Assembly: GCA_000493945.1 (NCBI GenBank)
Contig: AWNW01000030.1
Location: 3,871-36,375 of the forward strand
Source of the DNA: Candidatus Hydrogenedens terephthalaticus JGI OTU-1
Lineage (GTDB): Bacteria; Hydrogenedentota; Hydrogenedentia; Hydrogenedentales; Hydrogenedentaceae
Direction of reading: 5' to 3'
Length of the DNA stretch: 32,505 nucleotides
The notes under the pieces are model-generated. The model worked only from the letters and a program-made list of their open reading frames with translations, was not told the origin of the DNA and ran no database searches. The position numbers and the translations under genes are program-made. Of the stretch, positions 16,111 through 24,017 are shown piece after piece. Every line of letters begins with the position of its first letter. Position 1 is the first letter of the stretch.

Positions 16111-17988
16111 TTAAAGAAGGTCTGTTTTTGCCATATTATTTCGTTCAATACAAAGATGTAGTATCATTAAATCGGATGAACGAATTCCTGGAATACGAGA
16201 AGCCTGTCCTAAATTTGCAGGTTTTACTTCTTTGAGGCGTTGTTTGCTTTCTCGGGGAAGCCCTTCAATAGTATCGTAATCCAGATTAGAAGGAATGGGG
16301 ATATTTTCGGAGCGTTTAAATTTTTCTACCATTTTTTCTTCCCGTTCAAAATATCCGTGATACTTAATCAAAATCTCGGCAAGTTCTTCCACCTCTTTGG
16401 GAATAGGTTTTTCTCTGGGAATCAAGTGGTAAAAATCCTGAATAGAGACTTTTGGTCTTCTAATTAATATGGCTCCAGTAGTTGGATGATTTAGAGGAGG
16501 TTCCCCTAATGAAGTTAGCCATTCGTTAATTTGTTGATTGGGGGTAATAATGAGTTTTTCTAATCGTTCTACTTCGTTCTTTGCTTCTTCTTGTTTTTTT
16601 CTTGCTTTTTCTATAACTGTATCATTTGCAAACCCATAATGAGCAAGACGAATATCAGCATTATCATGTCGTAAATGTAGGCGATATTCTGCCCGTGAAG
16701 TAAACAAGCGATAAGGCTCTTTCACTCCGCGAGTAACAATATCATCTACCATAACACCAATATAGGCTTCGTGTCTTCCAATAATAAGGGGTTCTCTCCC
16801 CTCTATATAACGAACGGCATTTAATAGTGCATAAATACCCTGTCCCGCTGCTTCTTCGTAACCCGAAGTTCCATTAATCTGTCCCGCGTGGAATAATCCC
16901 TGAACTAATTTTGTCTCTAAATTTAGTTTGAGTTGTGTAGGTGGGACAAAATCATACTCAACTGCATATCCGGGTCGAATAATCTCTGCTTCTTCCAAAC
17001 CTTTTATAGAATGCAACATGGCTAATTGGACATCTTCGGGCAAACTTGTAGATAAGCCATTAACATATACTTCTACCGTATTTACCCCTTCCGGTTCTAA
17101 AAAGATATGATGACTGGTCTTGTCTGGGAATTTAACGACCTTATCCTCGATACTGGGACAATATCGAGGTCCTATACCGGAAATTCTTCCGGAATATAGA
17201 GGTGAACGGTCTAAACTTTGGCGGATAATCTCATGGGTCTTTTCATTTGTATAAGTAATCCAGCAAGATATTTTATTAGGATTAAAACCTTCAATAGGAG
17301 TGGAAAAGGAAAATGGGCGGGGGTCTTCATCTCCTTTCTGTTCTTCCAATCCATCAAAGCATATACTTCTTCGATGTATTCGGGCACATGTTCCAGTCTT
17401 CAATCTTTCCACAGTAAAACCTAATTTGCGGTAACAATCACTCAGGTAAGAAGCAGAAGGGTCTCCTGCCCTCCCTCCTATAACAGATTGCATTCCAAAA
17501 TGTAGCAGCCCGGCTAAAAAGGTTCCCGTACATACAATAACAGCCCTACCTGTAATTTCTTCTCCTGTCGTTAACTTAACTCCATACACTTTATTTTTAT
17601 GAACACAAATTTCAGCGACTTCTCCTTGTTTTAAATACAGATTCTCCTGCAATTCACATACTCTCTTCATATCCCACTGATATAGAAATCGGTCAGCCTG
17701 TGCTCGGGGTGAATGAACTGCGGGACCTTTGGAACGATTTAACATCTTAAATTGGATACCCGTTCTATCTATGCATCGTCCCATTTCTCCACCCAATGCA
17801 TCTATTTCTCTCACCAGTTGCCCCTTTGCTACTCCTCCTATAGCAGGATTACAAGACATTTTTCCGATATTGTCTATTTGAAGTGTTATTAGTATTGTCT
17901 TATATCCTAAACGGGCTCCTCCTAATGCGGATTCAATCCCTGCATGTCCTCCCCCTACTATAATAATGTCAAAATCCCGAGTATTCAT
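16111..17988 (-). CDS. mnmG: tRNA uridine-5-carboxymethylaminomethyl(34) synthesis enzyme MnmG (GidA)
   Basis: This 625-residue FAD protein has the normal family length. With MnmE it modifies the wobble uridine of certain tRNAs (cmnm5U34), using glycine or ammonium and methylene-tetrahydrofolate. The FAD-binding motif GGGHAG is at 12-17, SCNPAIGG at 45-52, and the two classical GidA signatures are present: GPRYCPSIEDK, and AGQINGTSGYEEAAGQG further on. The C-terminal helical domain that contacts MnmE is complete and ends with the typical IPGIRSSDLMILHLCIER pattern. The ATG at 17988 has no strong ribosome site. mnmE and the usual rsmG/parAB neighbours are absent from this window. It diverges from the PKD-like gene and converges on the sulfotransferase gene with a one-base gap. 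Confidence 0.97.
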   Translation of the reverse strand: MNTRDFDIIIVGGGHAGIESALGGARLGYKTILITLQIDNIGKMSCNPAIGGVAKGQLVREIDALGGEMGRCIDRTGIQFKMLNRSKGPAVHSPRAQADRFLYQWDMKRVCELQENLYLKQGEVAEICVHKNKVYGVKLTTGEEITGRAVIVCTGTFLAGLLHFGMQSVIGGRAGDPSASYLSDCYRKLGFTVERLKTGTCARIHRRSICFDGLEEQKGDEDPRPFSFSTPIEGFNPNKISCWITYTNEKTHEIIRQSLDRSPLYSGRISGIGPRYCPSIEDKVVKFPDKTSHHIFLEPEGVNTVEVYVNGLSTSLPEDVQLAMLHSIKGLEEAEIIRPGYAVEYDFVPPTQLKLNLETKLVQGLFHAGQINGTSGYEEAAGQGIYALLNAVRYIEGREPLIIGRHEAYIGVMVDDIVTRGVKEPYRLFTSRAEYRLHLRHDNADIRLAHYGFANDTVIEKARKKQEEAKNEVERLEKLIITPNQQINEWLTSLGEPPLNHPTTGAILIRRPKVSIQDFYHLIPREKPIPKEVEELAEILIKYHGYFEREEKMVEKFKRSENIPIPSNLDYDTIEGLPRESKQRLKEVKPANLGQASRIPGIRSSDLMILHLCIERNNMAKTDLL

Positions 17989-18044
17989 ACTTGCCTATAT
18001 TGTCATCATATTGTTTTTTTGAAATGTATTAATAATATAAGAAA

Positions 18045-18073
18045 TTGGGTTGTTGAGTTAAAATTAGTATAAT
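18045..18073 (+). promoter_or_regulatory. Candidate promoter for the PKD-like exported protein
   Basis: A perfect TATAAT (18068-18073) lies 17 bases after TTGGGT (18045-18050, 3/6 to the -35 consensus) in the 136-base gap between mnmG and the rightward gene. Transcription would begin near 18080, leaving a leader of about 45 bases before the ATG at 18125. I see nothing else recognisable in this gap. Confidence 0.45.
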
Positions 18074-18124
18074 TCCTTAATAGCAAATCTCAATAAATTT
18101 AACCGAAGGGAAAGGTATTAGAGT

Positions 18125-19075
18125 ATGTTCCCATATAATAATTTTAAATTACTTGTGATGAATGGTGCAATTGTTTTTCTTTTTGTGTGCTCCTTATCTG
18201 TCTTTGGAGATATAAGAAACCCAGATCTATATGTAAATCCTGATGAAATCACGATACATGATTTAAATCAAGAAGCCACTGTTAAGATATTTTATAAAAA
18301 TCAACTTCTAAAAAAAGAACATATCAAAAATTGGTCATTTTTAGCGGGTGAAAACAAATATAATCACATGATTAATTTACAAGTATTGGACGATAAAATA
18401 ATTATTACTCCTGCATTGCTTGAAACAGGGACTTACGATTTGGTAATTGAAACAGCCTTTGGAAAATGCCTTATTGCTGTTTATGCTCCTTTGGATAAAC
18501 TTCCTGACACATTAGAGAATCGTGCAAAAAAGGAAGGGATCTCCGTAGATGAATTAAAAAAACGATTAGGGCTTGCTACTCCCATTCATAGAATAGATAT
18601 TCATTTAGAAGTTCCTCCCTTACATTATGAGGGACAGACCTTAGAAATTCATCTCGAAAGAAATCCTGATCTCCTGTATGTATGGCGGGTAAACAATCAA
18701 GTGATTAAACAAGGTGAAGGAGAATCCTCGTTTGTATATACATTTTCGGAACCTGGCAATTATACTATTGAAGTTGAAGAAAAAGATGCTGATATTTTGT
18801 TAGGTAAGGCTACTGCATCAACTAAAGTAATATCCTATGACCCTATTCCTTTTCAGGTTAAAATGAAACAGCCTCTTAAATTAACTTCTGTTGAGGGATA
18901 TTCATCTTACACATGGAAAGTAGATGGAATTATTCAAAAAGAAAGTAAAAATACGATAACACTTAAATTTAATGCAGAGAAAAAATATATTGTTGAATGT
19001 ATTGCCAAAGGACCCAAAGACGGTAATCCTCAATCCTTTTTCAGGACTATTTATGAAGTTACTGTATCGCGATAA
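18125..19075 (+). CDS. Exported protein with PKD/Ig-like modules, function unknown
   Basis: The 316-residue protein has a signal peptide (hydrophobic 14-27, probable cleavage after SVFG at 28) and no later membrane segment, so it should be periplasmic or surface-located. The rest looks like three beta-sandwich modules. Module 1 is about 36-121. Module 2 is about 155-237, with YVWRVNNQVIKQGEG and the PKD-like closing pattern FSEPGNYTIEVEEKD. Module 3 is about 240-315, with YTWKVDGIIQ and KYIVECIAKG. Modules 1 and 2 are joined by a charged helical linker (about 126-150, EGISVDELKKRLGL). The paired 'W-x-V-(N/D)' strands in modules 2 and 3 suggest a repeat. PKD domains usually mediate protein or carbohydrate contacts. 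An AAAGG ribosome site lies nine bases before the ATG, and a promoter is predicted at 18045-18073. It is a single-gene unit that converges on the htrA gene. Confidence 0.75.
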   Translation: MFPYNNFKLLVMNGAIVFLFVCSLSVFGDIRNPDLYVNPDEITIHDLNQEATVKIFYKNQLLKKEHIKNWSFLAGENKYNHMINLQVLDDKIIITPALLETGTYDLVIETAFGKCLIAVYAPLDKLPDTLENRAKKEGISVDELKKRLGLATPIHRIDIHLEVPPLHYEGQTLEIHLERNPDLLYVWRVNNQVIKQGEGESSFVYTFSEPGNYTIEVEEKDADILLGKATASTKVISYDPIPFQVKMKQPLKLTSVEGYSSYTWKVDGIIQKESKNTITLKFNAEKKYIVECIAKGPKDGNPQSFFRTIYEVTVSR

Positions 19076-19094
19076 TATTTATATGTGAAGTAAT

Positions 19095-20522
19095 TTATGG
19101 AGCAACACTAATAATTGTAATATCGGGTTCTTGTTTTCCTCGCTGATAACGAATCATAATAGGTTTTCCCGAATTGACAAGGTCCGGCAAGATAGATAGC
19201 AAGTCTTTTACACTACTTACCGTTTTTCGTTGAATCTCTAAAATAATATCACCAGGAAATAATCCTGCTTCTTCTGCTGGACTTCCCGTTTCAATATTTT
19301 CTATCAAAACTCCTTTACTATCGGGAGCAAGGTCTAATTTTTCTCTGCTCTGATTATCCAAATCAATAAAGGTCATACCCAAAAACGACACATTTTCCTT
19401 AGTCTTTTGTGCAACTTGGAAGTTTCTTTCTCCTAATATAATTGGCAATGATATTTTGTTTTCATCTCTCCATATTTCTAAAACTACAGAGGTTCCAGGC
19501 GCATAAGATGATACTGTATTTACTAAATCCTGCGCACTCTGAATTTCATGCTCATCTACTTTCAGTATAACATCGTAAACCTTAATTCCTGCCTTTTCTG
19601 CGGGTGTTCCTTCTTGAACTCTTTTTACAAATGCGCCGTAACTGCCTGGTAGATTTAGTACTTCACCATAGCGTTCCACATCTGTAACGGCAACACCTAA
19701 ATACCCCCTTGCGACTTTACCGCCTTGTATCAATTGAGGAATTACCTGCTTTGCCGTATTTATAGGAATGGCAAAACCAATTCTATTAGCACCTAACATT
19801 AGTGCAACATTTATTCCTATTACTTCTCCTTTAATATTTGTTAAAGGACCTCCACTATTTCCAAGATTAATTCCTGCATCGGTCTGTATTAAATGTTGGA
19901 ATGTAAGTCCCTGTAGTTGTAATTCTCTAAGATTTTCCCTACCTAAGGCACTGATATGTCCAAAAGATACCGAACCCTCCAATCCACGAGCACTCCCAAT
20001 TGCAGCGACAAATTGTCCAACTTTTAACTTATCCGAATCTCCTAACACCGCAGGTATTAGTTCCTCTTCAGGTTCTATCTTAATAACAGCAAGGTCTGAT
20101 TCAGAATCGGCACCAATTACTTTTGCAGGGTATTTCTTCCCGGATACAGTCTTTACTGTAATTTTATCTGCATCTTCTATTACATGATTATTGGTAATAA
20201 TATATCCGTCTTTGGAATAAATGAAGCCTGAACCTGTGCCTGTAACTTTTTGCTTTTGTTCTTTTCGGGGAAGAGATGGATTTTCTTTCTCTTCTGGAAC
20301 GGGTAACCCAAATTGCTTAAACAATTCTTCACGATTTATGGGAACTGCACTAATCTGCGATTCTCGTTCAATATTTACTACGGAACATCCCACTTTTTCA
20401 TGTATTTCAATAAATCTCTTTTCAATTTCTTCGAGAATATCAGAATAGGATATTCGGGTAATCATTAAACTAACCAGCGTAGTCAATAGAATTTTTGTAA
20501 ATTTAGCCTTTTTGTTCTTCAT
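19095..20522 (-). CDS. DegP/HtrA-type periplasmic serine protease (last gene of the moxR-bat-glnD run)
   Basis: This is a 475-residue Do-type protease and chaperone. The N-terminus is a classical signal peptide (MKNKKAKFTK, then a hydrophobic stretch ending near SYS-D at residues 25-28). The triad is intact: His113 in TNNHV, Asp143 in SDLAV and Ser223 in GNSGGP. Two PDZ domains follow (about 267-357, with RGYLGVAV; about 377-472, with GLFPGDIILEIQ). A charged insert between the first strand and the protease core (residues about 63-93) resembles the regulatory loop of DegP. The start at 20522 is preferred over the ATG at 20576 because AGGAG lies seven bases upstream and the signal peptide then begins at the first residue. 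This start overlaps glnD by 20 bases, so the gene is part of the same unit. It should degrade or refold damaged envelope proteins. Confidence 0.93.
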   Translation of the reverse strand: MKNKKAKFTKILLTTLVSLMITRISYSDILEEIEKRFIEIHEKVGCSVVNIERESQISAVPINREELFKQFGLPVPEEKENPSLPRKEQKQKVTGTGSGFIYSKDGYIITNNHVIEDADKITVKTVSGKKYPAKVIGADSESDLAVIKIEPEEELIPAVLGDSDKLKVGQFVAAIGSARGLEGSVSFGHISALGRENLRELQLQGLTFQHLIQTDAGINLGNSGGPLTNIKGEVIGINVALMLGANRIGFAIPINTAKQVIPQLIQGGKVARGYLGVAVTDVERYGEVLNLPGSYGAFVKRVQEGTPAEKAGIKVYDVILKVDEHEIQSAQDLVNTVSSYAPGTSVVLEIWRDENKISLPIILGERNFQVAQKTKENVSFLGMTFIDLDNQSREKLDLAPDSKGVLIENIETGSPAEEAGLFPGDIILEIQRKTVSSVKDLLSILPDLVNSGKPIMIRYQRGKQEPDITIISVAP

Positions 20523-23223
20523 CGTTTTGCTCCTGTTGAATGTTTTGTGCATCAATAGATTCCAACAATCCGGCACGGATAGCGGATTGTAATATTCTGT
20601 GTGTTATTTTACTATCACGAAATTGAACATAAAAAGAATCTCGGATTCGATAAGCCCCTGTATTAATTCTTGCTTTATATATGTTTAATCCCATAACAAA
20701 AAAAGCAGAGGCTATATCATACAACAAACCTGTTCTGTCCCCTGTTTCTATATCAATAACCGTATGTTTACTGGAAGAATCATTATCAAAACGGATATAT
20801 GTCTGTACTGGGGCAAGGGATTTTTTAAGTGCAAATAATTTTTTCTTTGTTTTGTCAACAAAGACTTGCACATCTTTTCCATCCAGAATAACTGTTCGTA
20901 GTGTCTTTTCTAATGCTATAATTTGCCCTTCCGTAAGAGGTCTGCGTTGAGGAGCATCTCGGACAAGAAAATAGTCTACAACCCAGCCATCTTCTCGGGT
21001 ATATAGGGAAGCGTTGTATATGTCAATAAGTTGTGAAGCGAAACACCCTGCGATTTGGGCAAACAATCCTTGTTTATCCCGAGTAGCAACAACGAAATGA
21101 CTCATTCCTATGGATTCATTTGACCAACATCGCACTGCTAACCCTTTTTCCATTGCCTCTTCTATACAATCTAAATGTATGATAATATCATCGGGAGTAA
21201 ATGCATCCAGATAGCCAGACCCCATTGAATTCAAATGGTATTCTAATTCGGAACGATTTCTCTGGGGCACTTTTTCATGTATCTGATTAATTTTCTCTGC
21301 AACTGCTTCTTCTAAAGTTAAATCTTTTAAATATTCCTTTTTTAACATTCGTAATGTCTTAAAATACAAATTGACTAATAATGAACCCTTCCACTCGTTC
21401 CATACATTGGGACCCACTGCAAACAAATCCGCATAACTCATAATCAAAAGTTCTTTTAGAAATCTCTCTGTTTTTACCTCCGAAGCGAATGCCTGAACCA
21501 CATCTATGTCGTCAATATCTCTATACAACGCTACATTGACCATAAGTTGGTGATTTTTTACAAGAAAGGATACATGTTCCGAATCTTCATCGGATAGGCT
21601 TAACCTATCGCAAACAGTTCTTGCTATATGGATCCCTGCTTCTATATGTCTCTCCCCTTCTACCTTGCCGAGATCATGAAGGAGTATGGATAGAACAAGA
21701 AATTGAGGTTCTTCAATTTCCTTTAGCACTTTTCTAAATATCTCTCCAATAGAACCAGACAAACGAGGAATATTTTCTAAGGACTCAATTGCTCTTAAAA
21801 TATGCTCATTAACAGGATAACTATGGAAATCTTTATATCGAACAATCCCCTGAATGGCACCAAATTCTGGCATATATTTAGATAGAACACCTAACTTTTC
21901 CATTTCTCTGAATGTAAATCCAGCAGAAAATGGCCTTCCACATATAGATAACAAGTATTTACTAACAACCTCATTGTTCCGAAAACTTTCATTAATTAAA
22001 TGTAAATTCTGTTGTATCCAATGTTGAATAGTATATCCTATGGGAACTTTTCTGCGGGAAACTTCCCAAAACAGTTCCATAATACGAACGGGATTCTCTA
22101 CAAACCAGTGGGTATCATCTATCCTCGGTGTCAAATAGCCGTTATATAAAATATAATTCGATTTATCATCAATGTTAGAAGAAGGGATTTCAATAGTTGT
22201 CTTTGGAAAATTTTTCTGTTCCGCTTTGCGGGCAATGTACTCAAACAATAAGCGTATTTTCATTGCCGATGAATAAAAATCTTCCATAAATCTTTCAATT
22301 GCATCATCTGCAGAATCTCCGTAATTAAGAAACTGAGACAGATGATATTGCATCTCGATATTTAGCAAATCCCAACTTCTATTCTTTACGAAGTGAAGTT
22401 CATTGCGTATTTTCCATAGAAAATCAAGGCTCTCTACTAATGAAAGATATGTATTATTTTCAACATAACCACTCTTCTCCAAGTCTTCAAGGTTAGAACT
22501 CCAACTGTTTTCCAATCCTAAAATCCACAATGTCGCATGATAATCTCTTAATCCACCTGCATTTTCTTTGATATCGGGTTCATGTGAAAATAAGTCTCTC
22601 CCCGATTGTGCAAAGGCAGTACCGAGACGCTGAAAAATAATATCATATACTTTTGCTTTAGCATTTTGAGATATATTTTTTAATCCTTCTTTTAGTTGCT
22701 CTGACAAATGAGCCTGACCGGTGATATTTCGAATATGTAAATAAGAAGTATAGGTCTTCGGGTCTTCTTCAATAAGTTGAATGGCTTCAGGGACTGTATA
22801 AATGGCAATACTCACATGCAATCCTAAATCCCATAACATTGTTGTAAAACTTTGTATTATAGGCTCCAATACGGAATTATCTACCTCTGCTTCATGTAAA
22901 AAACATAAATCGCAATCGGAATGTGGCGACAATTCCCTACGACCATATCCCCCCAATGCGCAAAGGGAAATACTGTCAAATACTTTTTTATTTACATTAC
23001 ATTCATACAAAGCATATAATAGAACCCCTTCGATGAGAATATCTACGCTTTCCGTTAATTGTTTCAGTATTTGTCTACCGGAATATCCCTGTCTATGGTT
23101 CTGGCGGATTTCTTCCCAACTTTGTCTGTAGTATCTTTTAGCAGAAGATAAAAATTCAACGGTAGGAATCCCATCCTGTGGAGATAATGATATGCTTTGT
23201 AATAATTCAATAAAGTTCTTCAA
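20503..23223 (-). CDS. glnD: Bifunctional PII uridylyltransferase/uridylyl-removing enzyme GlnD (TTG start)
   Basis: The 906-residue enzyme senses glutamine and adds or removes UMP on PII proteins (GlnB/GlnK), controlling nitrogen assimilation. Domains in order: a nucleotidyltransferase core with GGYGRREL (91-98) and metal-binding SDCDL (102-106); the GlnE/GlnD helical region with GGLRDYH (223-229); an HD domain with VNEH (471-474) and LLHDLGK (514-520) for uridylyl removal; and two C-terminal ACT domains (about 708-790 and 819-890) that bind glutamine. All catalytic motifs look intact and the length is close to E. coli GlnD (890). The start codon is TTG at 23223, within TTGA, so it overlaps the batE stop codon; GAGAAAG lies just upstream. 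No PII, amtB or glnA gene is in view. Its place between batE and htrA is unusual. Confidence 0.95.
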   Translation of the reverse strand: MKNFIELLQSISLSPQDGIPTVEFLSSAKRYYRQSWEEIRQNHRQGYSGRQILKQLTESVDILIEGVLLYALYECNVNKKVFDSISLCALGGYGRRELSPHSDCDLCFLHEAEVDNSVLEPIIQSFTTMLWDLGLHVSIAIYTVPEAIQLIEEDPKTYTSYLHIRNITGQAHLSEQLKEGLKNISQNAKAKVYDIIFQRLGTAFAQSGRDLFSHEPDIKENAGGLRDYHATLWILGLENSWSSNLEDLEKSGYVENNTYLSLVESLDFLWKIRNELHFVKNRSWDLLNIEMQYHLSQFLNYGDSADDAIERFMEDFYSSAMKIRLLFEYIARKAEQKNFPKTTIEIPSSNIDDKSNYILYNGYLTPRIDDTHWFVENPVRIMELFWEVSRRKVPIGYTIQHWIQQNLHLINESFRNNEVVSKYLLSICGRPFSAGFTFREMEKLGVLSKYMPEFGAIQGIVRYKDFHSYPVNEHILRAIESLENIPRLSGSIGEIFRKVLKEIEEPQFLVLSILLHDLGKVEGERHIEAGIHIARTVCDRLSLSDEDSEHVSFLVKNHQLMVNVALYRDIDDIDVVQAFASEVKTERFLKELLIMSYADLFAVGPNVWNEWKGSLLVNLYFKTLRMLKKEYLKDLTLEEAVAEKINQIHEKVPQRNRSELEYHLNSMGSGYLDAFTPDDIIIHLDCIEEAMEKGLAVRCWSNESIGMSHFVVATRDKQGLFAQIAGCFASQLIDIYNASLYTREDGWVVDYFLVRDAPQRRPLTEGQIIALEKTLRTVILDGKDVQVFVDKTKKKLFALKKSLAPVQTYIRFDNDSSSKHTVIDIETGDRTGLLYDIASAFFVMGLNIYKARINTGAYRIRDSFYVQFRDSKITHRILQSAIRAGLLESIDAQNIQQEQNDEEQKG

Positions 23224-24011
23224 GATGACACTTTCTCTTTAATATTCGTTTTATTTTCAACGCTACGATAAGGAGGTTTCCAGATAAAAATTGTATCATT
23301 TTTTATCCAACCTCTTTCATTATCCACCGTTGAAATCAATATCCATGTGTCTTCCTCGCGTTCTACACGAACACGGTCGCCTTCAAAGAGTTCAAATCGA
23401 GATGGACTGTTTTCAGAAGGGGTTATCCGAACAGGACATTCTGAAACAATCACAACACCTAAAGGCACCGAATTTATTTTTACTATGGCAGAAATAAAAA
23501 ATGTAACACCTACTGCAACTAATAAAATTCCTATAATTAACATCCCTTTCCTATATTTTTCTTTTATCCACATAAGACATCCCATTACCGTCCATCCCGC
23601 CAACCAGAACAAAAGACTTATTGTCCAGGTCCATTTTATATGTATTCCATAATGCCAGATAAATAAATATTTCAACCATAAAGGTTCCTCTGGAACTGCT
23701 AAATTTCTTTTCGTTTCATTCAATACTTTATTTAAATTATCCTTTGCAGGTTTAAAGGAAGGATTTAAATCAAGAGTGCGTTCGTAATTAGCAATTGCCA
23801 ATCCTTTCTTCCCCAAATGATAATAGGCATTTCCTAAATTGTAAAAAAGAACAGGATGTACTATCCCAGATTTAATTAAATTTTCATATTTTTGTATAGC
23901 GACTTCAAAATCTTTTTTATAATAGGCATCATTTCCTTCTCTAAAAGACTGATTATATATATTCCCCATGAAACTCACTAATAAAGTCATACATAATAAA
24001 CCGATATTCAT
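23220..24011 (-). CDS. batE: BatE-like protein: TPR, two membrane helices, SH3 domain
   Basis: The 263-residue protein has an N-terminal hydrophobic or signal segment (4-16) and two or more TPR-type repeats (about 20-95, with FREGNDAYYKKDFEVAIQKY and FYNLGNAYYHLGKKGLAIANY). Two membrane helices follow (about 127-147 and 156-177), then a bacterial SH3-like domain (about 184-244, with VRVEREEDTWILI and GWIKNDTIF). This order is the BatE architecture of the Bacteroides-type aerotolerance operon, where Bat proteins are thought to form a membrane complex that protects the cell envelope under stress. It follows batD by 6 bases, and its stop codon overlaps the TTG start of glnD. Position and domain order both support the assignment; the biochemical role of BatE in the family is not known. 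Confidence 0.85.
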   Translation of the reverse strand: MNIGLLCMTLLVSFMGNIYNQSFREGNDAYYKKDFEVAIQKYENLIKSGIVHPVLFYNLGNAYYHLGKKGLAIANYERTLDLNPSFKPAKDNLNKVLNETKRNLAVPEEPLWLKYLFIWHYGIHIKWTWTISLLFWLAGWTVMGCLMWIKEKYRKGMLIIGILLVAVGVTFFISAIVKINSVPLGVVIVSECPVRITPSENSPSRFELFEGDRVRVEREEDTWILISTVDNERGWIKNDTIFIWKPPYRSVENKTNIKEKVSS

Positions 24012-24017
24012 AACTAC

